In this document: positions 46,048 through 56,906 of the stretch, piece after piece
Layout of the letters: each line of letters opens with the position of its first letter
Numbering within the stretch: position 1 is the first letter of the stretch
DNA from: Arachis hypogaea
Lineage: Eukaryota > Streptophyta > Magnoliopsida > Fabales > Fabaceae
DNA length: 64,000 nt
NCBI RefSeq assembly: GCF_003086295.3
Contig: NC_092054.1
Coordinates: 20,370,144 to 20,434,143, forward strand
Direction: 5' to 3'
The notes under the pieces: model-generated
What the model was told of the DNA's origin: nothing
Databases searched by the model: none
The model's input: only the letters and a program-made list of their open reading frames with translations
Position numbers and translations under genes: made by a program

Positions 46048-47337
46048 TTGAAAGAGCTGCTTGTAAAGTTCCTAAAGGACAATTCTGATCTATTCGCTTG
46101 GAAGGCCGCAGACATGCCCGGTATAGATCCCGGACTAATGTGCCACAAAATAGCAGTATACCCAAGATATCGGCCAGTACAACAGAAGCACCGAAAGCTC
46201 GGCCCAGAGAGATCACAAGCCGTGGAAGAACAGGTACAGGCCTTACTAGAGGCGGGGTTCATAAGGGAGGTCAAGTACCCATTATGGTTGGCCAATGTCG
46301 TACTGGTCGAAAAGTCAAATGAAAAGTGGCAGATGTGCACTGATTACACCGACCTCAACAAAGCCTGCCCAAAGGACCCCTACCCACTCTCAAATATAGA
46401 CACTCTAGTCGACGCCTCATCAGGATACTAGTGCCTTTCCTTCATGGACGCTTACTCAGGGTACAACCAAATCCCGATGTATTAATCCGACCAAGAGAAA
46501 ACCTCGTTCCTAACCCCAAGGGCAAACTACTGCTATGCAGTCATGCCATTCGGACTTAAAAACACAGGGGCTACATACCAGAGGTTGATGAACAAAGTTT
46601 TTGCTAACCACATCGGAAAGCTGATGGAGGTCTACGTGGACGACATGTTGGTAAATACACAAAGAGAAGAAGCGCTACTGCCCGACCTAGCCGAAGTGTT
46701 CGACACTATAAAAAAGCACGGGATGAGACTAAATCCCGCAAAGTGCACTTTCGCGGTAGAAGCTGGCAAATTCTTGGGCTTCATACTCACCCAGAGAGGA
46801 ATTGAAGCAAACCCAGATAAATGCCAGGCCATACTTAACATGAAAAGCTTGACCCGTGTCAAAGAGGTACAACAACTAAATGGAAGATTAGCAGCCCTGT
46901 CTAGATTCCTAGCTGGGTCGGCCTTGAAATCTCTCCCTTTCTACGCAACATTAAGGAAATAAAAGAGGTTTGAATGGACCCCAGAATGTGAGCAAGCTTT
47001 CCAGGACTTCAAGACATTCCTAGGGCAGCCACCCATCCTAACTCGACTTCGGCAAGGAGAAGAACTGATCCTATACCTCGCTATGGAAAGTCGGGCGATA
47101 GCCTCAGCACTAGTCCGAGAAGACGAGAACGGCCAACAATCCATTTACTTCATCAGCAAGGATCTACAAGGGGTTGAACTAAACTACCAAAAGATAGAGA
47201 AGTTTGCCTACGCCCTTATACTTACCTCCCGACGACTCCGACCATACTTTCAGGCTCACACAATCAGAATACGGACCAACCAACCCATAAAAGGTATCTT
47301 ACAGAAAACTGACTTAGCTGGAAGAATCCTACAGTAG
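46048..47337 (+). pseudogene. Element D reverse transcriptase and first RNase H
   Basis: 46048-46962 stays in one frame apart from stops at 46429 and near 46483. It includes FIREVKYPLWLANVVLV, CTDYTDLNKACPKDPYPL and the catalytic YVDDM near 46635. An in-frame TAA near 46960 separates it from 47083-47337, the connection/RNase H part (LVREDENGQQSIYFISKDLQ). It would copy the element's RNA to DNA if intact. Confidence 0.88.
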
Positions 47338-47883
47338 GCAGTTGAGTTGTCCGAATTTGACCTTAAGTATGAAGCTCGTACTGCCATCAAGTCTCAATAC
47401 TTGGCCGACTTCGTCACAGAATACACCGACACCCCAGGCACCCCCACTAATTAAATAGACGGCTCATCAAACAAAGCCGGGAGTGGAGCAGGGGTCATCC
47501 TAAGGTTCGGGTTTCCTGCTTCAAATAACCAAGCCGAATACGAAGCGCTACTGGCTGGTTTGAAGCTGGATAGGGAAGTTGGAGCTCAAAAGCTCACCAT
47601 ATTCAGCGACTCACAAGTGGTCACCTCGCAAATAGAAGGGAGCTATCAGGCTAAGGATCCCACCATGAAGAAATACCTGGACAAGACCAGAGAACAGCTC
47701 GAAAAATTTATGGGATGTGAGATTCAACATATACCTCGGGAACAAAACACCCGAGCTGATGCACTTTTGAAACTAGCCAGCACCAAACCAGAGGGCAATA
47801 ATAGAAGTCTCATCCAAGAAACACTACAAAATCCATCAACCGCGGAAGAAGAAAAGGTCCTAGCTATATTAGGCTGGGACTAA
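47338..47883 (+). pseudogene. Element D second (extra) RNase H domain
   Basis: A second RNase H-like domain follows: DGSSNKAGSGAGVIL near 47460, FPASNNQAEYEALLAGLKL, then FSDSQVVTSQIEGSYQ. Compared with element C about 25 residues are missing between the first two motifs. A second RNase H in addition to the usual one is a known mark of the plant Tat lineage. Confidence 0.75.
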
Positions 47884-47959
47884 GGATGGATGACTCCCAT
47901 AATCAACTACCTTGAGTCCAAAATACTCCTAGCAGATAAAAAAGAGGCAAAAAGGCTAG

Positions 47960-49060
47960 TACGAGAAGCACAGTACTAACCATAGTGCACGACGTCCTAT
48001 ATCGGAGAGGAATCTCTACACCCCTCCTAAAGTGCGTCCCGACCTCCGCTACAAAGGAAGTCTTAGAGGAAGTTCACAGTGGCATGTGCGGTAACCACCT
48101 TGAGGCACGAGCTCTTTCTAAAAAGGTACTCCGAGCTAGTTTTTACTGGCCGACCTTGCAAAAGGAAGCAACAGAGTTCATCAAAACATGCTCACCATGC
48201 CAGAAACACGCTAACTTCCATATCGCACCCCCGAAGAGCTTATCTGCGTCATTTCACCCTGGCCATTCGCAAAGTGGGGGCTCGACCTCCTCGGACCATT
48301 CCCCCAGAGATCGGGGCAAGTCAAGTTCCTTATCGTAGGGATGACTACTTCACAAAGTGAATTGAGGCAGAGCCATTTGACTCCACCACCGCCCAAGGAA
48401 GTCGGAAGTTACTATATCGAAACATTGTCACAAGGTTTGGGGTCCCATGCTCCATCACCACAGACAATGGCACTCAATTCACCGACACGGGCTTCAGGAA
48501 CTTGGTAGCTGATTTAAAAATAAAGCACCAGTTCACCTCCATGGAATACCCACAAGCCAACGGACAGGCGGAAGCCGCCAACAAAGTCATATTAGCCGGG
48601 TTAAAACGGAGACTACAGGACACAAAAGGAGCCTGGGCTGAAGAGCTCCCGCAAGTCTTGTGGGCATATCGGACGACCCCACATTCCACCACTGGGGAAT
48701 CACCCTTCCGACTTGCTTACAGAATGGAGGCAATGATTCCCGTAGAGGTAGAGGAAATATCTCCTAGGGTGATCTTCTAAAATGAGGATACCAACTCCCA
48801 AGCACAAAGGGAAGAGCTCGACTTACTCCCAGAAGTCCGAGAAGGAGCTCGGATTAATGAGGAAGCGCTAAAGCGTCGAATGGCTTTAAGATATAATCGA
48901 AAGGTAATCCAGCGAAGCTTTGCCATCAACGATCTTGTCTTAATCCGAAATGATGTCGGAGCAGGTCGGTCAGGTGAAGGGAAGCTAACAACCAACTGGA
49001 AAGGGCCATACCGAGTTACAGAAGTACTAGTAAAGGGTTAGTATAGGGTGGCTATTCCGA
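47960..49060 (+). pseudogene. Element D integrase
   Basis: 47985-48240 holds the zinc-binding part (VHSGMCGNH, FYWPTLQKEA, CSPCQKH). After frame changes near 48340-48500 the catalytic core is seen at 48430-48780 (ITTDNGTQF, YPQANGQAEAANK). The C-terminal part to about 49040 (LIRNDV-like, NWKGPYRVTEVL) is broken by a TAA at 48778 and later stops. Confidence 0.82.
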
Positions 49061-49077
49061 GGGTTATATGAAAGTGT

Positions 49078-49554
49078 AGGTCGATCTCGGACGAGATCTT
49101 TTGTACTGGTCGGAGATGATGTGTCCGGCTTGTTGGACTGTCTATGCTTCTGATCCTTTGTCACCGGAGGGTGGGGGTACCTGCAAGGGACTCCGATGCT
49201 TAAGTTAGCAAGGGTATTAAGCAGGTTTTTAGTAGAATCAGAGTATGAGTTATACCTGGGTGCTCCAGTGTATTTATAATGATGGGGAGTGATCTTTCTG
49301 GAGATAAGATAGTTATCTTATCTTATCTTATCTTTGAGTGAAGTCATCTTATCTTCAAGGGAACCGCCCTTATCTCTATAGGCTTGGGCTGCCTTTGGAT
49401 TTGGGTCGTGTTCCTCTGTTTGGGCCCTTTTTGGGCTTTTCCTGGTGATTTGGCCAAGCTCTTTGAGAAGAGATCGGACTGTTCTGACCTGAAGAGGTCG
49501 GTTGGCTTGTCTTCGATCATCCCGAGTCGGACATCTCGACCCAGGCTATGAACA
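49078..49554 (-). repeat. 3' LTR of element C
   Basis: On the minus strand it starts TGTTCATAGCCTGGGTCGAG at 49554. It contains TATAAATACACTGGAGCACC near 49270 and shares the LTR of element D. The expected final bases are missing at the 49077 junction. A short purine-rich stretch (GAGTAGGGGCAC) precedes it on the minus strand and may be the polypurine tract. Confidence 0.82.
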
Positions 49555-50720
49555 GTGCCCCTACTCGAGCGTGGTCTTCCTTTTTTGAGGACTTCAGTCC
49601 TTCTCTGGGGAAGCTGAACTCGAGCATTTGTCGACTTCTTTTGTGTAGAGACCCTCTTCTGAATATGGAGTGTTTCTTCCTTTTCTTTAATTTTTGAAAA
49701 CAGGTGTTCCCTGTCTTGGGAACGTTCAAGGGTTTTTAATGCCCCATTAATTAATCGTTCCGTTTCTTTATCTCCCGCTTTCTTTGTTTTATTTTTTGAA
49801 TTGAATCAAGACTTTCTCTTTTTCTGTTTTCTCTTCACCGTTGCTCGCTGTAACATCCCCCTTTTCTTTCTTATTCTTCTGTTTCGTTTGTACTTCCTTG
49901 TTCCTTTGGGATTTTCGTTCGCGCATCTTCACGCTTCTTTCTGTAACGCCATTGGTGGTTGTTGGTGCTTTCTTTGCTCGAAAGGTGATTCCGGATTCCG
50001 CCTCCCCGTCTTCAATTTCTTTGGAGCTTTCTCCTTTTTTCAGGTTGGTTCTTCTTTCTGTTGTTCTTATTTCTTGGTAAAGTTTTGATTTTGCTTGAGT
50101 GTATGTTGGAAAGCTTGAACCTTTTCGTATTTCTTGTGCTCGTTTGTCACTGTGATGCATTTTTTCTGGCTTTCTTTCGACCTTATGTATACTCTTGGCA
50201 TTTCTCCTAATGGTTGAAGCTTTTTAGGGCTTTGCATGTTTGTTGTCTGTTTCTGTATTATTTGATTTTGTAGCTTTTTGGGATAATGGCTTATTTGATT
50301 TTGAAGGACGGTTGGGTCTTTGATGATTTCCGCTTGACATGTTTTGTTGCTTGGTAGTTCCTTTTGCTGATAGACTGAAACTGTAGTTTGAGAGGTGGCT
50401 ATGGATGACTTATTTGGTTTGTAATTTTTTTCTCGGAGTGTTGATTAAAAGAAGGTTTTTCTTGTTGGGATAACTTTTATTTTCTTCTCGTGTTGTTGCT
50501 TGTCTGGAAGGGGATTTCTCTGAGGGTTTTTGGGTGTATCTTTATAGACTTCTTTCTGAGTCTTCCTTACTCTGTCCCTGCCTCCAAAGGATACCCCTGG
50601 ACCTTGATGTGTGTCTTGAGGTTTTCCTTTTACTGTTTTGTATTGCTCTGAGTCATGTTTGTCCGAGTTATTTTTGGTTAGTAATCTATTTTCTTTTCTT
50701 GTTTGTAGGACTAGTTGGCC
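49555..50720 (-). other. Element C 3' untranslated stretch next to the LTR
   Basis: T-rich on the plus strand. It contains no protein motif in either direction and lies between the antisense ORF start and the LTR, where the promoter and leader of the antisense transcript would be. Confidence 0.5.
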
Positions 50721-52340
50721 ATGTCTTCTCACAAAAATATTGTTGAGACGTCTTCTAAGGTTCCTGAGGGGATGTCCGACTGGTTGGACTCCCTTGTGTT
50801 GATGTGTATTTCCGTGGTAAATGCTGAGTTTTGTGTGGAGCTTAGGAAACATCACCGGCTCTGTAAGGATAGGGATCAGGAAAAGAACTATGAATTGGTA
50901 GCGCCTGATTCTGATGAGAGAGTTTGCTTTCCTGCTCTGACCCGGGGGGAGCGTCCCTTCTTTTATGCTTATGACTATTTTTTCAGCCAGTTGAATATTA
51001 CTTTTCCTTTCACTTCCTTTGAGACCGACTTGTTGTGGTCGTGTAATGTAGCTCCATCCCAACTCCATCCGAACTCCTGGGATTTTATCAAGATTTTTCA
51101 GTTGCTTTGCCAAGAGCTGGACGTCACACCTTCTCAGACTCTCTTTCTTTATCTTTTTGTTTTGACTAAGCCCGGGATTTCCTCGAAAAAGAAAGTCTCT
51201 TGGATTTCCTTTCAATCTGCCCAGAGACACACAGTGTTTGCTATGTATGACGAGTCCTTTAGGGACTTTAAGAATTACTTTTTTAAGGTCCGAGCTGTTG
51301 AGGGAGCTCGACCGTTTTTCTTAGAAGCAAATAGTGAACCTGCCTTCCCCTTGTGTTGGCAAAAGAATGTGGTAGTGTCTCGGTACTCGTGGGAGATGCT
51401 TGACAAGGTCGAGCAGGCTTTTGTAAATGTCTTGGAGGATATTTGGGGGGAACCTCCCCATCTTGATATCAAGAAGTTTTTAGGGGATCCATCCCTTGTC
51501 CGAACTGCGCTGGGTATTGATCAATATATTTTGCTCTATTTTTACTTTGCTTCCTTCTTTTTCCAGTTTGTAATCTGCTTCTATGGTTGATTTTGTTTTT
51601 CAGAGATGGCCAAGAACAATGACTCTATGAAAGCCTTTAAAAAGGCAAGGAAGGCTACTGCGGCCTAAAACATCTCGGCCAGAGTGGCTGGAGAAGGGTT
51701 TTCTCATGTTCCTCCCAAACAAACGGTGCCGAGCTCTCCTGGACCGAGGAGGATGATTCCTACCCCTCGGGTCCATGTGCTTGATCCTCCCCAGGCTTCT
51801 ACTGCTGTTTCTTCTCCTACGGCCGTTCCTCCTTCAAAAAGACCTCGGACTATTGAGCCCTTCAATCTAGATGCTCCTGATTTTGACGTTGTTGGGTTTG
51901 TCGACCAGCAGATTGGTCCCTATGGTGTCATTCCTACTGACGATGTTTCTCTTCTTCGTCATTTGGATTTTATAACTCAGAGTAGCATCAAGATGGCACA
52001 TATGGGGGCAGCTCTGTACCGAACCACCCAAGATCTTCCTATCCATGCGACGAAGGCCTTTATGGAGGAGGCCAAATCAGAGTTTGACCGGATTAAGGGT
52101 TTTAAGGAGGAGCTTGAGGTGAAAGTGACAAGGTTGAAGAAAGACTTGGAGGATGAAAAGACTAGAGCTATTGCTTTGGCGGCCTCTGCAAAGTTGGCTG
52201 AGGATACGGTGTTGAAGCATAAGGAGAGCTATGTCACTACTTATAAGGAGATGATGGATCTCAGGGAGAGTTTGGAATTTGTCCGAGCTGATTATGCCGA
52301 ACTTCAAGGTCATCTTGTAGGAGGAAGTTCGAAGGAGTAA
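50721..52340 (+). pseudogene. Antisense ORF of element C (gypsy-type transposon, Transposase_28-like)
   Basis: The ATG at 50721 (MSSHKNIVETSS) opens exon 1, which contains FTSFETDLLWSCNVAPSQLH and PNSWDFIKIFQLLCQELDV. This is the pattern of the putative gypsy-type transposon domain (PF04195-like) found antisense in plant Tat elements. An intron fits 51514-51603 (GTATTG..TTTTTCAG) and keeps the frame. Exon 2 starts at 51604 (MAKNNDSMKAFKKA), has one TAA at 51666, then continues open to 52340 with a Pro/Ser-rich part and a coiled coil from about 52070 (FKEELEVKVTRLKKDLEDEK). Its direction is opposite to gag-pol. Function is unknown; it may encode a nuclear or RNA-binding accessory protein. Confidence 0.82.
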
Positions 52341-53981
52341 GTTCGAGTTCTTGCGCCCGAGCTTGACGTTTTCCTCTTCAGTTTGGACAACATTGTTAAG
52401 GATGGTAAGATTCTCTCTGATGATCCTGATGATGATGATAACGTCAGCCCTCCTACTGTATCCTCTGCCAAAACTTCTGTTATTCCGCCCTCCTCCACTT
52501 CTTCTGAAGTCGGTTAGCCGGAGTCTAATCCAGATGTTCGAATTCTGAACCGGAATAATGGGATGGTAGATGCGGTGCCTCTTCAGACTCGTCCTCCTTC
52601 ACCCCGGGATGCTGCCACTAGAGAATCTTTGAATCCGTTTTAGTTTTTTGTTTATGAATATCTGATGTGTATAGCCCGGTCTGTGGGCGTTGAACTCTTT
52701 TTGATTTGTCATTTTTATCTGCCAGATACTCATAGTTGCTTTTCTGTTAGCAACTTTATTTTTTGAAAAGACAAAGTATTTTCCCTAGGCTTTTAGGGTT
52801 GACTTCGGGTGGCCTCTTAGGTCTTTGTTTATTACAGCAATTTTGCTTTTGCTTGTTGATTGCTTGTCTGTACAGTTCGGACATTTTCTGGAATCTTAGG
52901 AGTGTTGGAGCCTTGTTGTCTAATCTCTTCTTTGCATTTTTCTGATATGATGCCTATAATTTGATTTTCTTGAGGTCATGGCTTTCTGGGTCCAACTTAG
53001 GTCCCTTATAGCGCCTGCCTTCTGTTGTCCGACTTCTTAAACTTGGTCATGTTTTGAGGCTATTTCTAGTAATCCCTTCTGCTTGGATCTTGGTTGATCT
53101 CTTCCTATGGATTATAGTTTTTGGTAGCCTTGCCGAGTCGACTTTGTTGTGTCGGCCTTTTTTGAGTTATTTCTAGCAATCTATTTTTGGATCTTTTGTC
53201 AGATCTCTTTTTATGGATTACGTTTATAACTTTGTGACTTTGTTGGGATGACTTCATCATGTCGGTCCCTTCTAAGTTATTTCTAGTAATCCTTTTTTGG
53301 ATCTTTTGTCAAATCTCTTTTTATGGATTACTTTTATAACTTTGGTTTGTGGGAGGCCGACTTCATCATGTCGGTCCCTTCTAAGTTATTTCTAGTATTC
53401 CTCTTTTTTAGGGCTAGCCAGGCCTCTTTCTAGGGATTTACTTTTTATAACTTTGTTTGTGGTCGACTGGTTCGACTTCTTCACGTTGGTCCGTCTTTTT
53501 AAGTTATTTTTTAGCAACCCATTTTTATTAAGACCTCGTCAGGTCCTTTCCTATGGGTCACTTTTGATAACTTCTTGCATTTAATCTATTTTGTCGCTTT
53601 TCATATTTGCCGATTTTGTAGAATTTGGGTTTGATCCTTGTTTGGTCGACCTCTGATGAATTCAGTTTTCATCTTTGTTGGTCTTTATCATGATCAGATA
53701 GTGAATTTGGTTTTCACTTTGGCCGATCTGTAGCTTTATAATCGGGCGATGAAATTTTGCGTTTCAGATTAATGCGTCTTGATAAAGGATTTGTAGAAAA
53801 TATGAAAATATATACATGTGGGAGTTTTACTCCTCTAAGTTAGGTATTTTATAGATCTTGGCTTGGTGCCTCGTTAAAAAACCTTTTTAAGGAAAAAGAG
53901 TGCACCTCATCCTAAGATCTTTTCTACCTCCTAACTGTAGTACCTCCTTAAGTTGCAGGCGTGCCATGACCTTGGGAGCTC
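52341..53981. other. Element C 3' region between antisense ORF and integrase
   Basis: It begins with an Asp-rich/Ser-rich remnant on the plus strand (52380-52630), probably the decayed end of the antisense ORF. The rest is T-rich without coding signal and includes the tandem repeats described separately. Confidence 0.55.
53055..53575. repeat. Tandem repeats of about 111 bp in the 3' region of element C
   Basis: About five diverged copies start with TTATTTCTAGTAATCC-like sequence near 53055, 53167, 53277, 53387 and 53502. Each continues with TTTTGGATCTTTTGTCA, TCTCTTTTTATGGATTAC, TTTATAACTTTG and a GACTTCATCATGTCGGTCC-like block. Middle copies are most alike. Confidence 0.85.
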
Positions 53982-55229
53982 TCACCCTTTGAGTTCGGAT
54001 AGCTTGTAGTAGCCTCTTCCGAGTACTTCTATGACTCGGTAGGGTCCCTTCCAGTTTGCTGCCAGCTTTCCTTCTCCAGGTCGAGTTGTTCTGATATCAT
54101 TTCGGATTAGGACAAGGTCGTTCTTGGCAAAACCTCGTGGCACCACCTTTTGGTTGTATCTTGAAGCCATTCGACGTTTTAACGCCTCTTCCCTGATTCG
54201 AGCTCTTTCTCGGATTTCTGGAAGTAGGTCGTGTTCTTCCCTTTGAAGTTGGGAGTTGGCCTCTTCACTGTAGTGGATCACTCTGGGTGATCCTTCTTCG
54301 ACTTCCATTGGGATCATTGCCTCCATTCTGTAAGCTAATCGGAAAGGTGATTCCTTTGTGGTGGAGTGTGGGGTTGTCCGATATGCCCATAGGACTTGTG
54401 GGAGCTCTTCAGCCCAGGCTCTCTTTGCATCCTGTAATCTCCGTTTTAACCCGGCTAATATGACTTTGTTAGCGGCTTCTGCTTGTCCATTGGCCTGGGG
54501 GTGTTCTACGGACGTGAATTGGTATTTCATGTTCAGATCGGCCACCAATTTTCTGAAGCCTGCATCTATAAATTGAGTGCCATTGTCTGTGGTGATAGAG
54601 TATGGAACCCCAAACCTTGTGACAATATTTCTGTACAGGAATTTTTGACTTCTTTGAGCAGTAGCATTAACTAGAGATTCCGCCTCAATCCATTTTGTGA
54701 AATAGTCTACTCCCACAATGAGGAATTTGACTTGTCCGAATCCCTGAGGGAAAGGACCGAGAAGATCGAGCCCCCATTTTGCGAAAGGCCAGGGTGAGGT
54801 TACGTTGATAAGTTCCTCTGGTAGGGCGATGTGGAAGTTGGCATGTTTCTAACATGGTGAACATGTCTTTACGAATTCTATTGCTTCTTTTTGTAAAGTC
54901 GGCCAATAAAATTCGGCCTGGAGTACTTTTTTGGTGAGAGCTTGCACTCCGAGGTGGTTGCCACAGATGCCACTGTGTACTTCTTCTAAAACTTCCTTTG
55001 TGTTGGAAGTTGGCACACATTTTAATAGTGGTGTTGAGATCCCTTTCTTATATAGAATGTTGTTTATGACGGTGTAGTATTGTGCCTCCCGTTTTAACCT
55101 CTTTGCCTCCTTCTTATCTGTAGAGAGTGTTTCTGTTTTGAGGTAGTTGATTATGGGAGTCATACATCCTTGATCCAAACCTGTTATGGCTAAGACCTTT
55201 TCTTCCAAGATTGACGGGTTCTGTAGCAT
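53982..55229 (-). pseudogene. Element C integrase
   Basis: On the minus strand, 55229-54849 carries the zinc-binding domain (VHSGICGNH, FYWPTLQKEA, CSPC). A stop and frame change follow near 54850. 54716-53982 is an open 244-codon stretch with the catalytic core (MGVDYFTKWIEAESL, TTDNGTQF, HPQANGQAEAANK) and the C-terminal GPYRVIEVLGRGYYKLSELK. It would insert the DNA copy into the genome. Confidence 0.88.
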
Positions 55230-55232
55230 TTC

Positions 55233-55897
55233 CTATATGAGGCTTCTATTGTTGCCTCCTAGTTTGGTGCTGGCTAGTTTTGAGAATGCATCAGCTCGAG
55301 CATTCTGTTCCTGAGGTATGTGACGGACCTCATATTCCCCGAGTTGTCCGAGCTGTTCTCTGGTTTTGTCCAAGTACTTTTTCATGGTGGGATCCTTGGC
55401 TTGGTAGCTCCCTACTATTTGTGAGGTGACTACTTGTGAGTCGCTGAAGATGGTAAGCTTTTGAGCTCCAACCTCCTTAGCCAGCTTCAAACCAGCTAGT
55501 AGTGCTTCATATTCGGCTTGATTGTTTGAAGCAGGGAACCCAAATTTGAGGGAAAGTTCAATTTGGGTTCCCTGATCACTTTCTAGTATCACGCCTGCGC
55601 CACTTCCCGTTTTGTTTGAAGAACCGTCTACGTATAGATTCCATTCTGTAGGGATTTCCGGGGTGTCCGTAAACTCAGCAAGGAAGTCAGCCAGATACTG
55701 TGATTTAATGGCTGTCCGAGCTTCATATTGAAGGTCGAATTCGGAGAACTCGACTGCCCATTGCAAGATTCTTCCTGCTACGTCTGTTTTCTGTAAGATG
55801 CCTTTTATGGGCTGATTGGTCTGAACCCTGATGATGTGGGCTTGGAAATACGGGCGAAGTCTTCGAGATGTTAGTATGAGAGCATAGGCAAACTTCT
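55233..55897 (-). pseudogene. Element C RNase H regions
   Basis: 55897-55770 holds the end of the first RNase H/connection region. 55766-55233 is an open 177-codon second RNase H with LYVDGSSNKTGSGAGVIL, SNNQAEYEALLAGL, FSDSQVV and ARADAFSKLAS, complete in order. Element D has the same domain with an internal deletion. Confidence 0.82.
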
Positions 55898-56870
55898 CTA
55901 TTTTTGGTAGTTCAGTTCGGACCTTTGTAGCGCTTTGCTAATGAAGTATATAGGTTGTTGTCCGTTGTTGTCTTCTCGGACCAGTGCTGAGGCTACTGCC
56001 CGGTTTCCTACTGCAAGGTACAGTATAAGTGGTTCTCCTTCCTGTGGTCGAGTTAGAATAGGTGGTTGTCCCAAGAACCTTTTGAAGTCCTGGAAGGCCT
56101 GCTCGCACTCTGTTGTCCATTCGAACCTCTTTCCCTTCCGTAGAGTGGCGTAGAAGGGTAGAGATCTTATTGCTGATCTGGCTAGGAATCTGGACAAGGC
56201 TGCTAATCTTCCATTGAGTTGTTGTACCTCTTTGACATAGGTCAGACTCCTCATGTTGAGTATAGCCCGGCATTTATCCGGATTTTCCTCGATTCCTCTT
56301 TGTGTGAGCATAAAACCCGAGAATTTACCGGCTTCTACTGCGAAGGTGCATTTTGTCGGGTTAAGTCGCATGCCATGCCTTCTTATAGTGTCGAACACTT
56401 GAGTAAGGTCGGACAATAACGACTTTTCACTTTGTGTCTTTATTAACATGTCGTCTACATAAACTTCCATGACTTTTTCGATGTGGTCTGTGAAGACTTT
56501 ATTCATTAATCTTTGATAAGTCGCTCCTGCGTTTTTGAGTCCGAATGGCATGACTATATAGCAGTAGTTTACTTTCGGAGTTAAGAATGTGGTTTTTTTT
56601 GTCAGGAGGGTACATTGGGATTTGATTGTATCCCGAGTTTGCATCAATAAACGAGAGGTATTTGTATCCGGAGGAGGCATCCACCAGGGCGTCGATACTT
56701 GGGAGTGGGTTAGGATCTTTTGGGCAGGCTTTGTTGAGAATAGTGTAGTCGGTGTACATCCGCCATTTTCCATTTGATTTTTTCACCAAGACGACATTAG
56801 CTAGCCATAGTGGGTATTTGACTTCCCTTATGAATCCTGCCTCTAGTAGAGCTTGTACCTGCTCTTCCAC
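55898..56870 (-). pseudogene. Element C reverse transcriptase
   Basis: 56870-56560 encodes the fingers/palm start (FIREVKYPLWLANVVLV, SFIDANSGYNQIPM). A single-base frame change near 56595-56610 (a run of T on the plus strand) shifts to 56575-55898, with VMPFGLKNAGATYQRLMNKV, the catalytic YVDDML near 56455, and the thumb and connection (LNGRLAALSRFLARSA). The run of T is a plausible slippage site. Confidence 0.88.
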
Positions 56871-56906
56871 AGCTTGGGATTGTTCTGGTCTGAGCTTTCT
56901 ACGTCT

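Larger units (their letters stand above)
43526..49077 (+). mobile_element. Element D: Tat-like Ty3/gypsy retrotransposon, 3' part missing
   Basis: The 5' LTR, primer-binding site, gag, protease, reverse transcriptase, RNase H and integrase are in order on the plus strand. All reading frames are damaged. Immediately after the integrase end, at about 49077, the sequence passes into the LTR of element C in reverse orientation; the 3' untranslated part and 3' LTR of D are missing. D interrupts family E DNA at 43525. Confidence 0.88.

Noticed and set aside
50445..51230. A 261-codon minus-strand frame in the sense direction of element C
   Set aside because: It lies exactly opposite the antisense ORF, which has family motifs and a fitting intron. 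The minus-strand peptide has no motif and no family resemblance, so it is a shadow frame.
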